A DNA stretch of 64,000 nucleotides from Bacteroides graminisolvens DSM 19988 = JCM 15093 (lineage in GTDB: Bacteria > Bacteroidota > Bacteroidia > Bacteroidales > Bacteroidaceae). Each line of letters starts with the position of its first letter. The stretch's first letter is position 1. A model generated the notes under the pieces. It was not told where the DNA came from, searched no databases, and worked only from the letters and a program-made list of their open reading frames with translations. A program made the position numbers and the translations under genes. Shown piece by piece: positions 40,899 through 50,500 of this stretch. The DNA lies in NCBI RefSeq assembly GCF_000428125.1, contig NZ_ATZI01000004.1, positions 1 through 64,000 on the forward strand, in the 5' to 3' direction.

Positions 40899-41947
40899 TT
40901 ACTCCGCTTTCTTTGAAAGTATTTCTCGTATGTGTTTTTGTGTATCAGATTCTATCTGGAATAGTTTATAAAGTTGTTTACTGACATCAGATGTAAAATC
41001 AATATAGGGATTAGTGTCTGAATAATCCTGTATATCTGGCACTTGCTTTGCCAATGAAGTTAAGGATTCGTCAGTCATTAAGAATGCAAACCTAATAAGT
41101 TCACTCTTGACGTACTTGTAAAAATTTCGGGCTTCAGCTTCTGTATCGAAGATTTTGAGCGCTACACGTGAACGGCCAAAAGCACTATGATTGTCTAGGA
41201 CCGTTAACTGATTATTACGCTTTTGTCCTCCAGCATTAGCACTTGATACAACCACTTTCCACTTGTCGAGATATTGTTTGCCTGAGAGTATATTATCCTT
41301 GCTGGTAACAAACCAACAAGCTCTTCCACTCTTACCTGCTTTGTCGTTGGTAAATAGCTTAATTTCTTTGTTGAAATTTACAGATGAATCCGATTTATAT
41401 TCATATACAAGCGAAGGATTTTTTTCCACAAAATTACTTTCTATTCCGAAGAGTGTTCTGGGAAAAATAGAATCATGCAGATATGCAAGATTATTGGATA
41501 TTACAAATGAGTTTATCTTCCCGACGACATCAACATCCAATGGATTAAGTGGCATTAAATCTTCACCTGGATTTAGAGCTTCCACTTCAATTCTCCTTCC
41601 ATCAATAGAATAGACATAGGTAAAACCTGTCGTTTTCTTTCTTGAATCCTTCATCACTATAGAGATCCCATCTGGTATGCCTTGTTGGCTAAACAACTCA
41701 TTTGCATTTGGATAAAATATTATTTTCCGTAAATGGGGGTCGTTGATTTGTTCTAAACCAAAGTTCCCTAAGCCCTTTCCTGAGCGATGAATCCATCGAC
41801 CACCAGGATATATTAATGACGTATATCTTGCTATATTATCACTAATGATTTGGAAATGATGAAAGATGTTTGTTACAGCTCTTTGTCCGTTTTCTGTATC
41901 CTTCTTTGCTACAGTTAGCTGATATGGTGGATTTCCTATAATAGCAT
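40899..41947 (-). pseudogene. Silent specificity cassette 2
   Basis: About 349 codons on the minus strand, beginning AIIGNPPYQLTVAKKD within the 29-bp repeat and ending ...IREILSKKAE. A stop codon (TAA) lies two codons before the NPPY region, so it has no start of its own. Its target-recognition part is different from both cassette 1 and the expressed gene. It sits 17 bp downstream of the stop of the 1305-aa gene, on the same strand. Confidence 0.8.
41919..41947 (-). repeat. 29-bp inverted repeat, right copy
   Basis: Reverse complement of 39893-39921; at the start of cassette 2. Crossover would exchange cassettes 1 and 2 behind the left 36-bp repeat. Confidence 0.85.
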
Positions 41948-41963
41948 TTTAAGGAAGTCCCTA

Positions 41964-44900
41964 TCAGCCTAAAGGCTTGATGATGGACTCGATATATTCA
42001 CGCTCGTTTCGTGTAAGGGCATATAAATTATATAGTTCCTCGTCAGTCCAATCTTTTGCAAAATCTTGAAGTGGGACAAAGCGAAAAACATCCTTGCTAA
42101 TCATAATGGACGTCATAGATTGTAGCATCAAGAAACGAACAAATTTAGTGGAAAGATAATGCATTAGATGCTCAGCTTTCTCTTCTTTCTCAAATTGTCC
42201 AATACAAATATAGGTTTCAGCGCAAATTTCTCCAGCCCGCATAACCTTCATTGTAGCTGGAATGATCTGATAACTGCCATCAACATTAGGCTTGTTTCCA
42301 CCAGACATCGCCCTCGTTGTAATAACATTGTACGTGTCTATTGCATCCTTACATCTAGATACCTTTGAACGAGCAACATATCCAACGCCATCACTATGAA
42401 TAAAGCGAATACTGTCCTTGAATGGTTCAGATTCGCCTCTTATATATGTTCGGAAGCCAAAGGGGTTGGACGGAAGAACTAAAGATGAAAGGCTTTTACT
42501 ATTGGATAGGTTAGTTTTGCGGATAATACTAATAGACAAGTTAGACCTCACAAATACTGGATATTCGTTCAACTTTCTTTCCATCTTGTTACGTTGACCT
42601 CTAATAACATTGACGATATGGCACAAGCCCTTGTGCGTATCGCTCCATAGAAAATAGTTAATGCCACCACTTATTATGACCGTTGGAAAACATTCCTTAG
42701 AATCGGCATAATCAATAATTTCCACCATACGATTATCATTCAACATTTCATCACGATATTCGTTAAGACCACGCCCACCAGCGAACCAGCGTGATGGGGT
42801 TATCATTGATATATAATGAGGATTGAGTTTCTTTGATAATGTGACGAAGTGTTGATATACAGGCAACGCACTTGCGCTGTTTCCTCCATCCATTACTTGG
42901 TATGGAGGATTTCCAATAACTGCATCCAGCTTCATGTTGTCAGTTTCTTTTAGATTCCAGAATTTCTTTCCATTGCGGAAGGTGTTTACTACGAGGTCAG
43001 AGTACTGGGTTATGTTTTCGATTAAGTTCTTATAATACTTAGCATTCACAGTTGTGTCACGGAAGCCAGCCAAGGTACGACGTGTGATACAGCGAGCCAT
43101 CGGGGTCTTGCAAATGACAAGAATGTTGTTTTCAATGGTCAAGTCCCAGAGCTGCATGGCAAAGGCATGCCCTATCTCGCCATACTTTGCCTTGACAGTT
43201 TCTACTCTGGAACGATAGATGTTGTATGCCACATACAACGGGTAGAGACCACTCTTTGAGTTGATTTCAAGAATATGACTTTCAGGACGGAATACATTCC
43301 GTGTCACTTCTCCACGATCCACATAGCGTGGAACGTCGAGAACAGTCTTAAACTCTTCGTCATAGAAGCAATATCCACCGAGACAATCACTCATGTGCAT
43401 ATTGACCACACGCCAAGGTGTGAGAACCGTTTCCTTGTCAGGGTTGCGGAAGGTGTTGAAAATTCCGGCTATACGTTCAATCCGTTGCTCAATAGTAAAC
43501 TTGTCAGCAATACGTGCCATGGCACGTATGCGCTTTCCCGCTTCACGAAACACATCCTGCTCGTAGAAACGCTTGAAGTTTTCAAAGATTTCTTTGGTAA
43601 CGCCCCTTGGCATGAACTCATCCCATGACTGATCATCAATGAGCGTAGAGAAGTTGTTGAGTGTTATCTCTTCATCTTCATTAGTAAGATCAGCACCGAA
43701 TATCAGCAATGGCATTCGGATGGATATACCACGAAGTATGCTAATGGCCTCTTTCCGTTGGTCGGTACGCTGGTTTAGTTCGTCAAGACGAGCTTGTTCT
43801 TCAGGAGTGCGTTCACGTTTGAGCTTTTTCTCCAAACGTTCCTTTTCTTCATATTCCTCATTGGTAAATCCCTGCTTGTTTACGTTAATGTCGTCAGAAT
43901 TCGCCATCGCTTTTGTCTTTCCAATCTTCACTTTGAGGTCTTTGAAAGCAGCAAGGTCAATGTCGGTCAACTTCAAAAGTTCATCACTATAGAGTGCTCC
44001 ATCCTCGAAGCCGCATTGTACTACCTTTTCAATCTGAGCTTTCTTTAATTGTCCCATCATTGTCTTCACATCGTATGGCTTCATCTGACTACCCTCAATA
44101 GATATAATCGGACAGAAGTTCAGAAAGTCGCCTAGTGCACGTCTATCTTCGTCAGTAGTCTTTCCTACCTTGGATGATACTTTCGCCACTTCTGCGAGTA
44201 CACGAAGTGTACGATCAGGTGCAAAGTCGAAAGCGTAACACTGTTCCTTTATCCGTCCTTTATGCGTGAATGGTGTCTGTACACGGAATATTGTCTGCAT
44301 GTACTGTGCAGCTGACGTGCTATAAGAACCTGTCATCATAAATACGGCAGTCCACGGTTTGATGCTTACGCCGGTTGTCAAGCGTCCGCAAGACAAAGTA
44401 ATTGTATATGTTTGGTCGGGATCGGGACCGATGGCTTTATTGACCATCTGGAGTGCATCGACGCTTTCCTCATCCTGGTCGCCGTCACCAGCCACATTGA
44501 CGATTTCAAAATTGCCGAAAACAGGATGTGTCTTGAGTTTTGCACTCAACGCTCTTGCAGACTTAACGCCAGGGATTACCCATAATGTATGGCGGAATAT
44601 GCGTCTGTAGTTATCATTGGAATAAGGATAAAGGCTATCCTTGTCGTCCTTGCAGAGCAGAGTAAGGAATTTGTTAATATCCTTTTCGTGGATGAATGTG
44701 TCATCATCCTTTGTGCGGAAAAACTCTCGGAAGTTGAAAGCCTTTTCATCGTCTGAGTAGTCGCTCATCAGCGTACCAAGGTCATAGGTATAGATATTGA
44801 TTGCTGGCAGCGACTCATAGGGATTGGGGTCGCCCATGTGGAGCAAATCCCATTCGATTTTTGCCTTTTGCTCCATTATATAGTCCCATGTAAATATTTC

Positions 44901-45881
44901 ATCTTCTGAATAATCATCAAGAAGATTGAATGGTGTGCCAGACAAGCGTAGTACCTTAGTGTTCTCACCTGTCAATTCAGCGATGACCGTCTTGCCAAGT
45001 TCGGTTAGTGTTCCCTCATGAGCTTCATCTACGATAAGATAATCCCATGTAGTGCAGAATATTTCATTATTCTTATCAAACTTACCACCGATAATTTCAG
45101 AGCCACGCATATCCTGCATGGAGGCGAAATATACATACTTGTCGCCTTTCTCGGCAAGGTGTTCAAGTGATTTAAAATCTTCTCCCTTTGTTCGTGAGCC
45201 ATAATGATAGTCGGGGCGGTCGCAGAATATCTTCCCGAAATCCTCAAACCATCCTTCATCAACCACTGGTCGGTGGGTGACGATGATGGTGCGCTTCATT
45301 GCCATGTCTTTTGCCACACGAAGAGCGCATAATGTTTTACCAAAGCGCATCTTTGCGTTCCAAAGCATCCGGTTATTGTGACGGAATTGCTTCTTTGTCT
45401 TTTCCACGGCAGCATCTTGTTCGGGGCGCAACACGATAGACATTTGTATTTGGCCGATGTCACCTGGATGAAGGCTCGTTTGCCCGTGCTTTACAGCGGT
45501 AATGGCTTTCTTAACCATTTCAAGATTACAGCAATACCATTCATTACTGCCCTTTACTGTCTCGAACACTTTTTTCTTTATCCCAGAACGTTCCAATACG
45601 CTATGTACCTGTTTATCATTGAAGGAGTGAGCTGTACCCCCCTTGATGTACAATGTCAATTCAGTATATAGCAATTGGTATGCAATGCCTGCAGTCTTCG
45701 TATATTGGTCTATACGTTTTCGGGCAGCAACATTTAGTGACTCACTATTAGGAGATGGTAAATCACCATCGTCCTCGTCTAAGGTGGTTTCGCCAATCTT
45801 CAGGCAGTCTTTGTGCCATTCGTCACTGATGGCAAAGACATATATCAACCGAGATTTCAAAGAAGATTCAAATGTTGCCAT
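41964..45881 (-). CDS. GIY-YIG nuclease / helicase / N6-adenine methyltransferase R-M protein
   Basis: 1305 aa. Domains in order: a GIY-YIG (T5orf172-like) nuclease at ~10-130 (LIYVFAISD, LKIGETT, RKRIDQY, SNEWY); a helicase motor (MRFGKT Walker A ~178-183, IVDEAH ~283-288); a linker; and from ~947 a methyltransferase part with motif IV NPPY (~987-990) and a target-recognition region to the end. The AdoMet-binding motif I is not apparent here but is suggested in the 332-aa neighbour. Such single-chain enzymes cut and methylate and move along DNA. Its C-terminal third can be replaced by inversion. The next gene upstream is separated by 3 bp. Confidence 0.85.
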   Translation of the reverse strand: MATFESSLKSRLIYVFAISDEWHKDCLKIGETTLDEDDGDLPSPNSESLNVAARKRIDQYTKTAGIAYQLLYTELTLYIKGGTAHSFNDKQVHSVLERSGIKKKVFETVKGSNEWYCCNLEMVKKAITAVKHGQTSLHPGDIGQIQMSIVLRPEQDAAVEKTKKQFRHNNRMLWNAKMRFGKTLCALRVAKDMAMKRTIIVTHRPVVDEGWFEDFGKIFCDRPDYHYGSRTKGEDFKSLEHLAEKGDKYVYFASMQDMRGSEIIGGKFDKNNEIFCTTWDYLIVDEAHEGTLTELGKTVIAELTGENTKVLRLSGTPFNLLDDYSEDEIFTWDYIMEQKAKIEWDLLHMGDPNPYESLPAINIYTYDLGTLMSDYSDDEKAFNFREFFRTKDDDTFIHEKDINKFLTLLCKDDKDSLYPYSNDNYRRIFRHTLWVIPGVKSARALSAKLKTHPVFGNFEIVNVAGDGDQDEESVDALQMVNKAIGPDPDQTYTITLSCGRLTTGVSIKPWTAVFMMTGSYSTSAAQYMQTIFRVQTPFTHKGRIKEQCYAFDFAPDRTLRVLAEVAKVSSKVGKTTDEDRRALGDFLNFCPIISIEGSQMKPYDVKTMMGQLKKAQIEKVVQCGFEDGALYSDELLKLTDIDLAAFKDLKVKIGKTKAMANSDDINVNKQGFTNEEYEEKERLEKKLKRERTPEEQARLDELNQRTDQRKEAISILRGISIRMPLLIFGADLTNEDEEITLNNFSTLIDDQSWDEFMPRGVTKEIFENFKRFYEQDVFREAGKRIRAMARIADKFTIEQRIERIAGIFNTFRNPDKETVLTPWRVVNMHMSDCLGGYCFYDEEFKTVLDVPRYVDRGEVTRNVFRPESHILEINSKSGLYPLYVAYNIYRSRVETVKAKYGEIGHAFAMQLWDLTIENNILVICKTPMARCITRRTLAGFRDTTVNAKYYKNLIENITQYSDLVVNTFRNGKKFWNLKETDNMKLDAVIGNPPYQVMDGGNSASALPVYQHFVTLSKKLNPHYISMITPSRWFAGGRGLNEYRDEMLNDNRMVEIIDYADSKECFPTVIISGGINYFLWSDTHKGLCHIVNVIRGQRNKMERKLNEYPVFVRSNLSISIIRKTNLSNSKSLSSLVLPSNPFGFRTYIRGESEPFKDSIRFIHSDGVGYVARSKVSRCKDAIDTYNVITTRAMSGGNKPNVDGSYQIIPATMKVMRAGEICAETYICIGQFEKEEKAEHLMHYLSTKFVRFLMLQSMTSIMISKDVFRFVPLQDFAKDWTDEELYNLYALTRNEREYIESIIKPLG
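43006..43041 (-). repeat. 36-bp inverted repeat, right copy (inside the gene)
   Basis: Reverse complement of 39777-39812; encodes the start of the variable third of the protein. Inversion of the ~3.2 kb between the repeats would swap the expressed end for cassette 1. Confidence 0.9.
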
Positions 45882-45884
45882 ATA

Positions 45885-46883
45885 TTACTTTTTGATTAAA
45901 TCAATGAATCTGATTTTCTTATTATTCTCGCCAGTCTTGGGGTCTTTCAGCCCCCAGTCTCTTATTTGGCAGTAGATCCCATTGTGACCTATATAGGTTT
46001 CTTCTTTACAGCCTTTGCAGAAAACAGTGTTTTCCACTTCACCAAACAAATTGTGTTCAACGATTTTGATGCCATTTTTGCAACTGCCGGGTATCACACC
46101 TTTCAAACCATCCATCTGCCACACATTCCATGATATGATATAAGCGATATATAGGATAGACCTAAGTAGTGGTTCTTTACCAAACTTTGCTTGATAGTAT
46201 TCAATGAAGCTTGTGAGCAGAGCTTCACGTGCTAGAAGAAGATTGTCACCTTGCCATTCAAAAGCGTAGATATTCTTGTAGGCCTCCTGTGCCATCTCCA
46301 ACCATTCGCCACTTGTTTCTGTGTTTTCACTGATGACACGCAGTTTCCGATCAAGTAAACCTATTCGCTCTTCCACGGGAATGAAATCACCTGTGGTTGT
46401 ATCGTAGCGGCTTACAAGGTAAGGGCCTTCGCCACACGTGATTTCCATTCTTGTGGCACGGACATACTGTTTCCATGTTTTCCCTTCTGGAAATTGTATT
46501 GGTCCTACCGTTGACTTCCAAGTCTTCGCGTGCGTATCTTCCACATTGAAGGCATCCTTTCTGCCGAACCACGCTTCATCAACAAGATTATTTTGGGCGT
46601 TACATACCCAAGATGGGGTGAACACTTCGGCCATATCCTTTGTACGTCCAATCTGTTCTTCTTTAGATTTGATCGCACGAGGGCGTATCATCATGCCATT
46701 GTTTCCTGTAATTTTGTCAATGGTAATGGTTTCATGATACTGAAAGCCATCACCCTTATCGGTGTAGCTATCAGTAGCCCAAAAGATGTTCTCATGAGTT
46801 GTATGGTCTTCCAATAGCTTCTCCAACGTTTCTGGATAGCGTTGGAAGATGTCATTTTCACTTATATCAACGTTGTTGGACAT
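45885..46883 (-). CDS. Methyltransferase partner subunit of the R-M locus
   Basis: 332 aa. A region FTPSWVCNAQNNLVD (~88-102), close to the 'FTP-x-x-(V/W)' of type I/IIG methyltransferases, and MEITCGEGPYLVSRYD (~146-161), which resembles motif I, the AdoMet site. No NPPY motif: the catalytic motif IV is in the 1305-aa protein. So the methyltransferase appears to be split over two subunits. A C-terminal CKGC and related cysteines may bind zinc. Same operon, 3-bp gap. Confidence 0.7.
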   Translation of the reverse strand: MSNNVDISENDIFQRYPETLEKLLEDHTTHENIFWATDSYTDKGDGFQYHETITIDKITGNNGMMIRPRAIKSKEEQIGRTKDMAEVFTPSWVCNAQNNLVDEAWFGRKDAFNVEDTHAKTWKSTVGPIQFPEGKTWKQYVRATRMEITCGEGPYLVSRYDTTTGDFIPVEERIGLLDRKLRVISENTETSGEWLEMAQEAYKNIYAFEWQGDNLLLAREALLTSFIEYYQAKFGKEPLLRSILYIAYIISWNVWQMDGLKGVIPGSCKNGIKIVEHNLFGEVENTVFCKGCKEETYIGHNGIYCQIRDWGLKDPKTGENNKKIRFIDLIKK

Positions 46884-47563
46884 GATGTGATATTCTTTTA
46901 ATGGGTGCTAAGATACTCTTTTTCCTGCGAAATCCATTCGATTGCCTTAAATTAATAAAAGAAAAACGGCACGATTCTGCGCATTTTTGGTGGTTAATTG
47001 TTCACCTTGCTTCCCTTTTTGATGGTGGTATGGTATTACTTGGTATTCACAAATACATAAATCTCTGCATACCAAAAAAATACCTGTCTTGTTATATATA
47101 AACATTGATACAATAGGGAAACAAAATAACCTTCAGTAATGAATATTGTTAATTGTATTATTGGGCAAATATAACTTCCATGTGATAGCAGGAAATCGAT
47201 TCCGCGGAAAACTGGGGCATATCGCCAATTGAAATGGTTACTAAAAAGACAAGAAACTATTAATATGGATGTGGATAGATGTTCCATTTATAACTTGAAT
47301 ACTGCTCTTTATTCTAAGGCAGAATAATGATCTTTGCATTTAGATAGCTGATGCTTTTATTTGCTATTGCTTAGAATTAGAATATAAAGAAACACGGAAT
47401 AGGTACCTATACACTCTATAAGAAACCTATTCTGTTTTTCTTATCACTTTACAGAAGATTAGGAACTGGTACTATGTGATGTCTACATGATGGGAATGAT
47501 TGTCTGTCTTATTGGCTCTTAGCGTGGTTGATATGAAATGAAAAGGTTAAATCACGCCTTAAA
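46884..47563. other. Intergenic region between R-M and RecQ-UvrD genes
   Basis: No gene is supported. It carries an 11-bp hairpin (47394-47404 with 47425-47435) and A/T-rich DNA near the R-M start, where the promoter must lie. I could not fix a -7/-33 pair. Confidence 0.45.
47394..47439. terminator. Hairpin, possible terminator
   Basis: An 11-bp stem with one G-U pair (ACGGAATAGGT / ACCTATTCTGT) and a T tract on the plus strand. It is downstream of the minus-strand RecQ-UvrD gene, but the better T tract is on the other strand. Confidence 0.4.
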
Positions 47564-50500
47564 TCACAAAGAAAGAACTAAATCTGCTAACAGAACGGCT
47601 GTTTCAGATTCATCTTTTTGTGCGTCTTTGGGTTTCCATGCTACAATGAATCGAACGGATGCGGATTTTACTTTATAACCTTGTTCCTGCCATCCCAACA
47701 ATGTGGTCTGCATGTTTTGTGATAACTTTGCTACAGGTTTATTGGTTAGTGTGTTATACAAGCAGAAATTGTTGTAATTTAAAGCATCGCCACTTCTTAA
47801 AACCAATACTTCTTGTTTAAGTCCTTTGAAAAAACCTAGATTGACATCTTTATGAGAAAGTTGTAGAACAATTTCTTCGGGCATGGTATACTGTTGTTGG
47901 TCGTCAGTATATCGGTCTACACCTAAATGATTAAAGGAAGAACTATTTGTATGCACAAACAGTCTATTTTTTGCACGGGTCATTCCCACATAGTATCGAC
48001 GCATTAGATGGGCGTCCTTCGAATAATTGTCAGATATGAGCATATATACGTCATCAAACTCTCGACCCTTCGCTTTATGAATAGTAGATACCACAACATC
48101 TGTACCTGAAACATCACAGAAATCTTCCAACGATGACTCCAATATAAATTCTTTGAAATCACTAAAATATTTTGCTTTGTTAGTCTGTTCAAACAGTTGT
48201 ACGCAACGTTTTATATACGTCAAACTTTGACTTTTCTCATAAGCGGCAAAGGTGACGCGTTTGGCATCTTCCCATAATGCATCCGGAATTAAGGGTGTCT
48301 TTACACGTTTGTCAATGTACTTCCAAAAATATCTCACTTCAACTAGGTTCCAGAATGGGAAACCCTCCATAGATTGTATTAGTTTACTATTAATGCCTTG
48401 TTTTCGCAGAAGAGCAACTAGAATTACAGCTTCTTCGTTTGTTTGGGTGAGCGCACACGAATTGTTATTATTCATCTGATTGTGAATCAATTCTTCAACT
48501 AGTGGCTGATACATATACTTTGATTGATGGCGTGTCACCGCCACCCAACCATCTTCTTTTTTCATTGAGATAATTGGCGTACTTTTCATTCGTTGACTAA
48601 TACCTTGCACAAATTCGTTGGCGAATTTAACCGGATGGTGAGCACTGCGATAATTCTCAGTCATTTCAATAAATTTGCTTCCGGGTTCTTGCGTCAACTG
48701 ATACATATACCTAGAATCAGATCCACGAAAATCATAGATGTTTTGATCATCGTCACCTACCGCAATTATACGCATCTCCTCGTTTCTAGTCATGAGAGCC
48801 TTAACAAGTGCATGTTCTTCAATACTCATATCCTGAGCTTCATCAATGACTAGTACCGTCTTTCCTATTTTGTTTGGCTCTACTTCTCCTTGATCAATCA
48901 TATCGGCAGCTTTTGACACAACGTTTTTGGCTGCCTCAAGATTTCCTATTCGACCCAAAAGATCAAAACAATAAGAGTGAAATGTCTTTATCTCGACAAA
49001 ATGAGCGGCATTGCCTATCAGTTCCATGAGCCTCTGTTTGAATTCCGTAGCGGCAGCTCTTGAAAATGTTAACATCAGAAGTTGTTCGTGTTTTACATCC
49101 TCGAGCAGTAGAAGTGATGCAAGCTTATGTACCAATACCCGAGTCTTTCCACTACCGGGACCAGCTGCAACGACGATGCAGCGCGAATCTTTATCGGAAA
49201 TAATTTCCATTTGGCGTTGAGATAGCTGGCCAAACAGTTGTTTGTATTTCTGAGGTGTCAAGTTGCGTTGTATTTCACTTACTCTTTCTTCTTTGAAGTA
49301 TTTTGAGACAAACTTTTTGTAGTCCATCTGGAAGTAGTCTTGAACGTACTGTAAAGCTGAATTGTAATCTTTTACCATTAAATTGGCATATTCGCCCACA
49401 ATATGCACTTGCTGGATTTTCTGCTTATAGAATTCATTAAGCATTCGGTAATCATCTTGTTTATATCTTGATTTGCTGTCTTTTATTCTTTGTATATTCA
49501 TCGCATTATATAGAACCAAAAAACCGCCTTCGAGTTTGAGAGCACCGATTTTCGACAGATACAGAAGTGCTTCTTCCACCTCTTCCAACTGCAGATTATT
49601 GAATCCGCTGAAAAGAGATTGAGAGTTTGATTTTATTTGATTTAAAAGTTCTACAACGGAAAATTGAACAGGTTTGTTCTGTGAAGTCCCTTTTGCCGTT
49701 TCAGCAGCTAAACGATATAACCATTCGATAGTAAAATGACTTATTTCCAATCGTCTTTCAAAACGCTTGGTGATTGATTCCATGTCTGTCAGACGATGGA
49801 TTTCCATATTACGGTTTGCATCCTCTTTCTTGCGAATATATCCTTTGACAGTGAGGAAGTAGAGTAGTGTCCGAATATCTTTTTCTGTGGATGTAAGGAT
49901 GCTGTCATTTACAGCATTATCATTCAGTTGTTTGCATGATATCCGCAAAGAATCGTCAGGAATATGATTGAGTATGTATCGTTCCAGTTTCCCAAAACGT
50001 TCGAGTTGTGTCCACGATTTCCGTTCCGAACTACCGACATCCAACAGATAAGCAGATATATCTTTACTGTCCGCTAAAATACCTTCTTGTCTCATTCGTT
50101 CTACAGCTGATATGACTTCATGCTTACTTATTCCCAGTATGTCTGCAAGATAATCAATTCGTGATTCAGCTTCAGAATCTTGAGCCTTAGCAATATGTTT
50201 CTGAGAAATCAGTGATTTGATGATGCGTACAGCTTTATCTATTTCATCAAGGCCAAATAATAGCGAGGCTGATATCCGCTCTCTTGCTTCATCCATGTTT
50301 TTTACTGTAATACCTGTTGCATATACATGGGGCACGTTGTTCCCTCTTACCAAATATCCACTTTGCTCCAAAGCAGCCAAAGCTGTGCGTACGCGGGTTT
50401 CAATATCGAACACTGAATCATCCCAGCCTGCCTGCCGGGCAATCTCTAATGCAGAACAGCTCACTCTCATGCGTTGCCTGGTAAGATCTTTTATAGCTTT

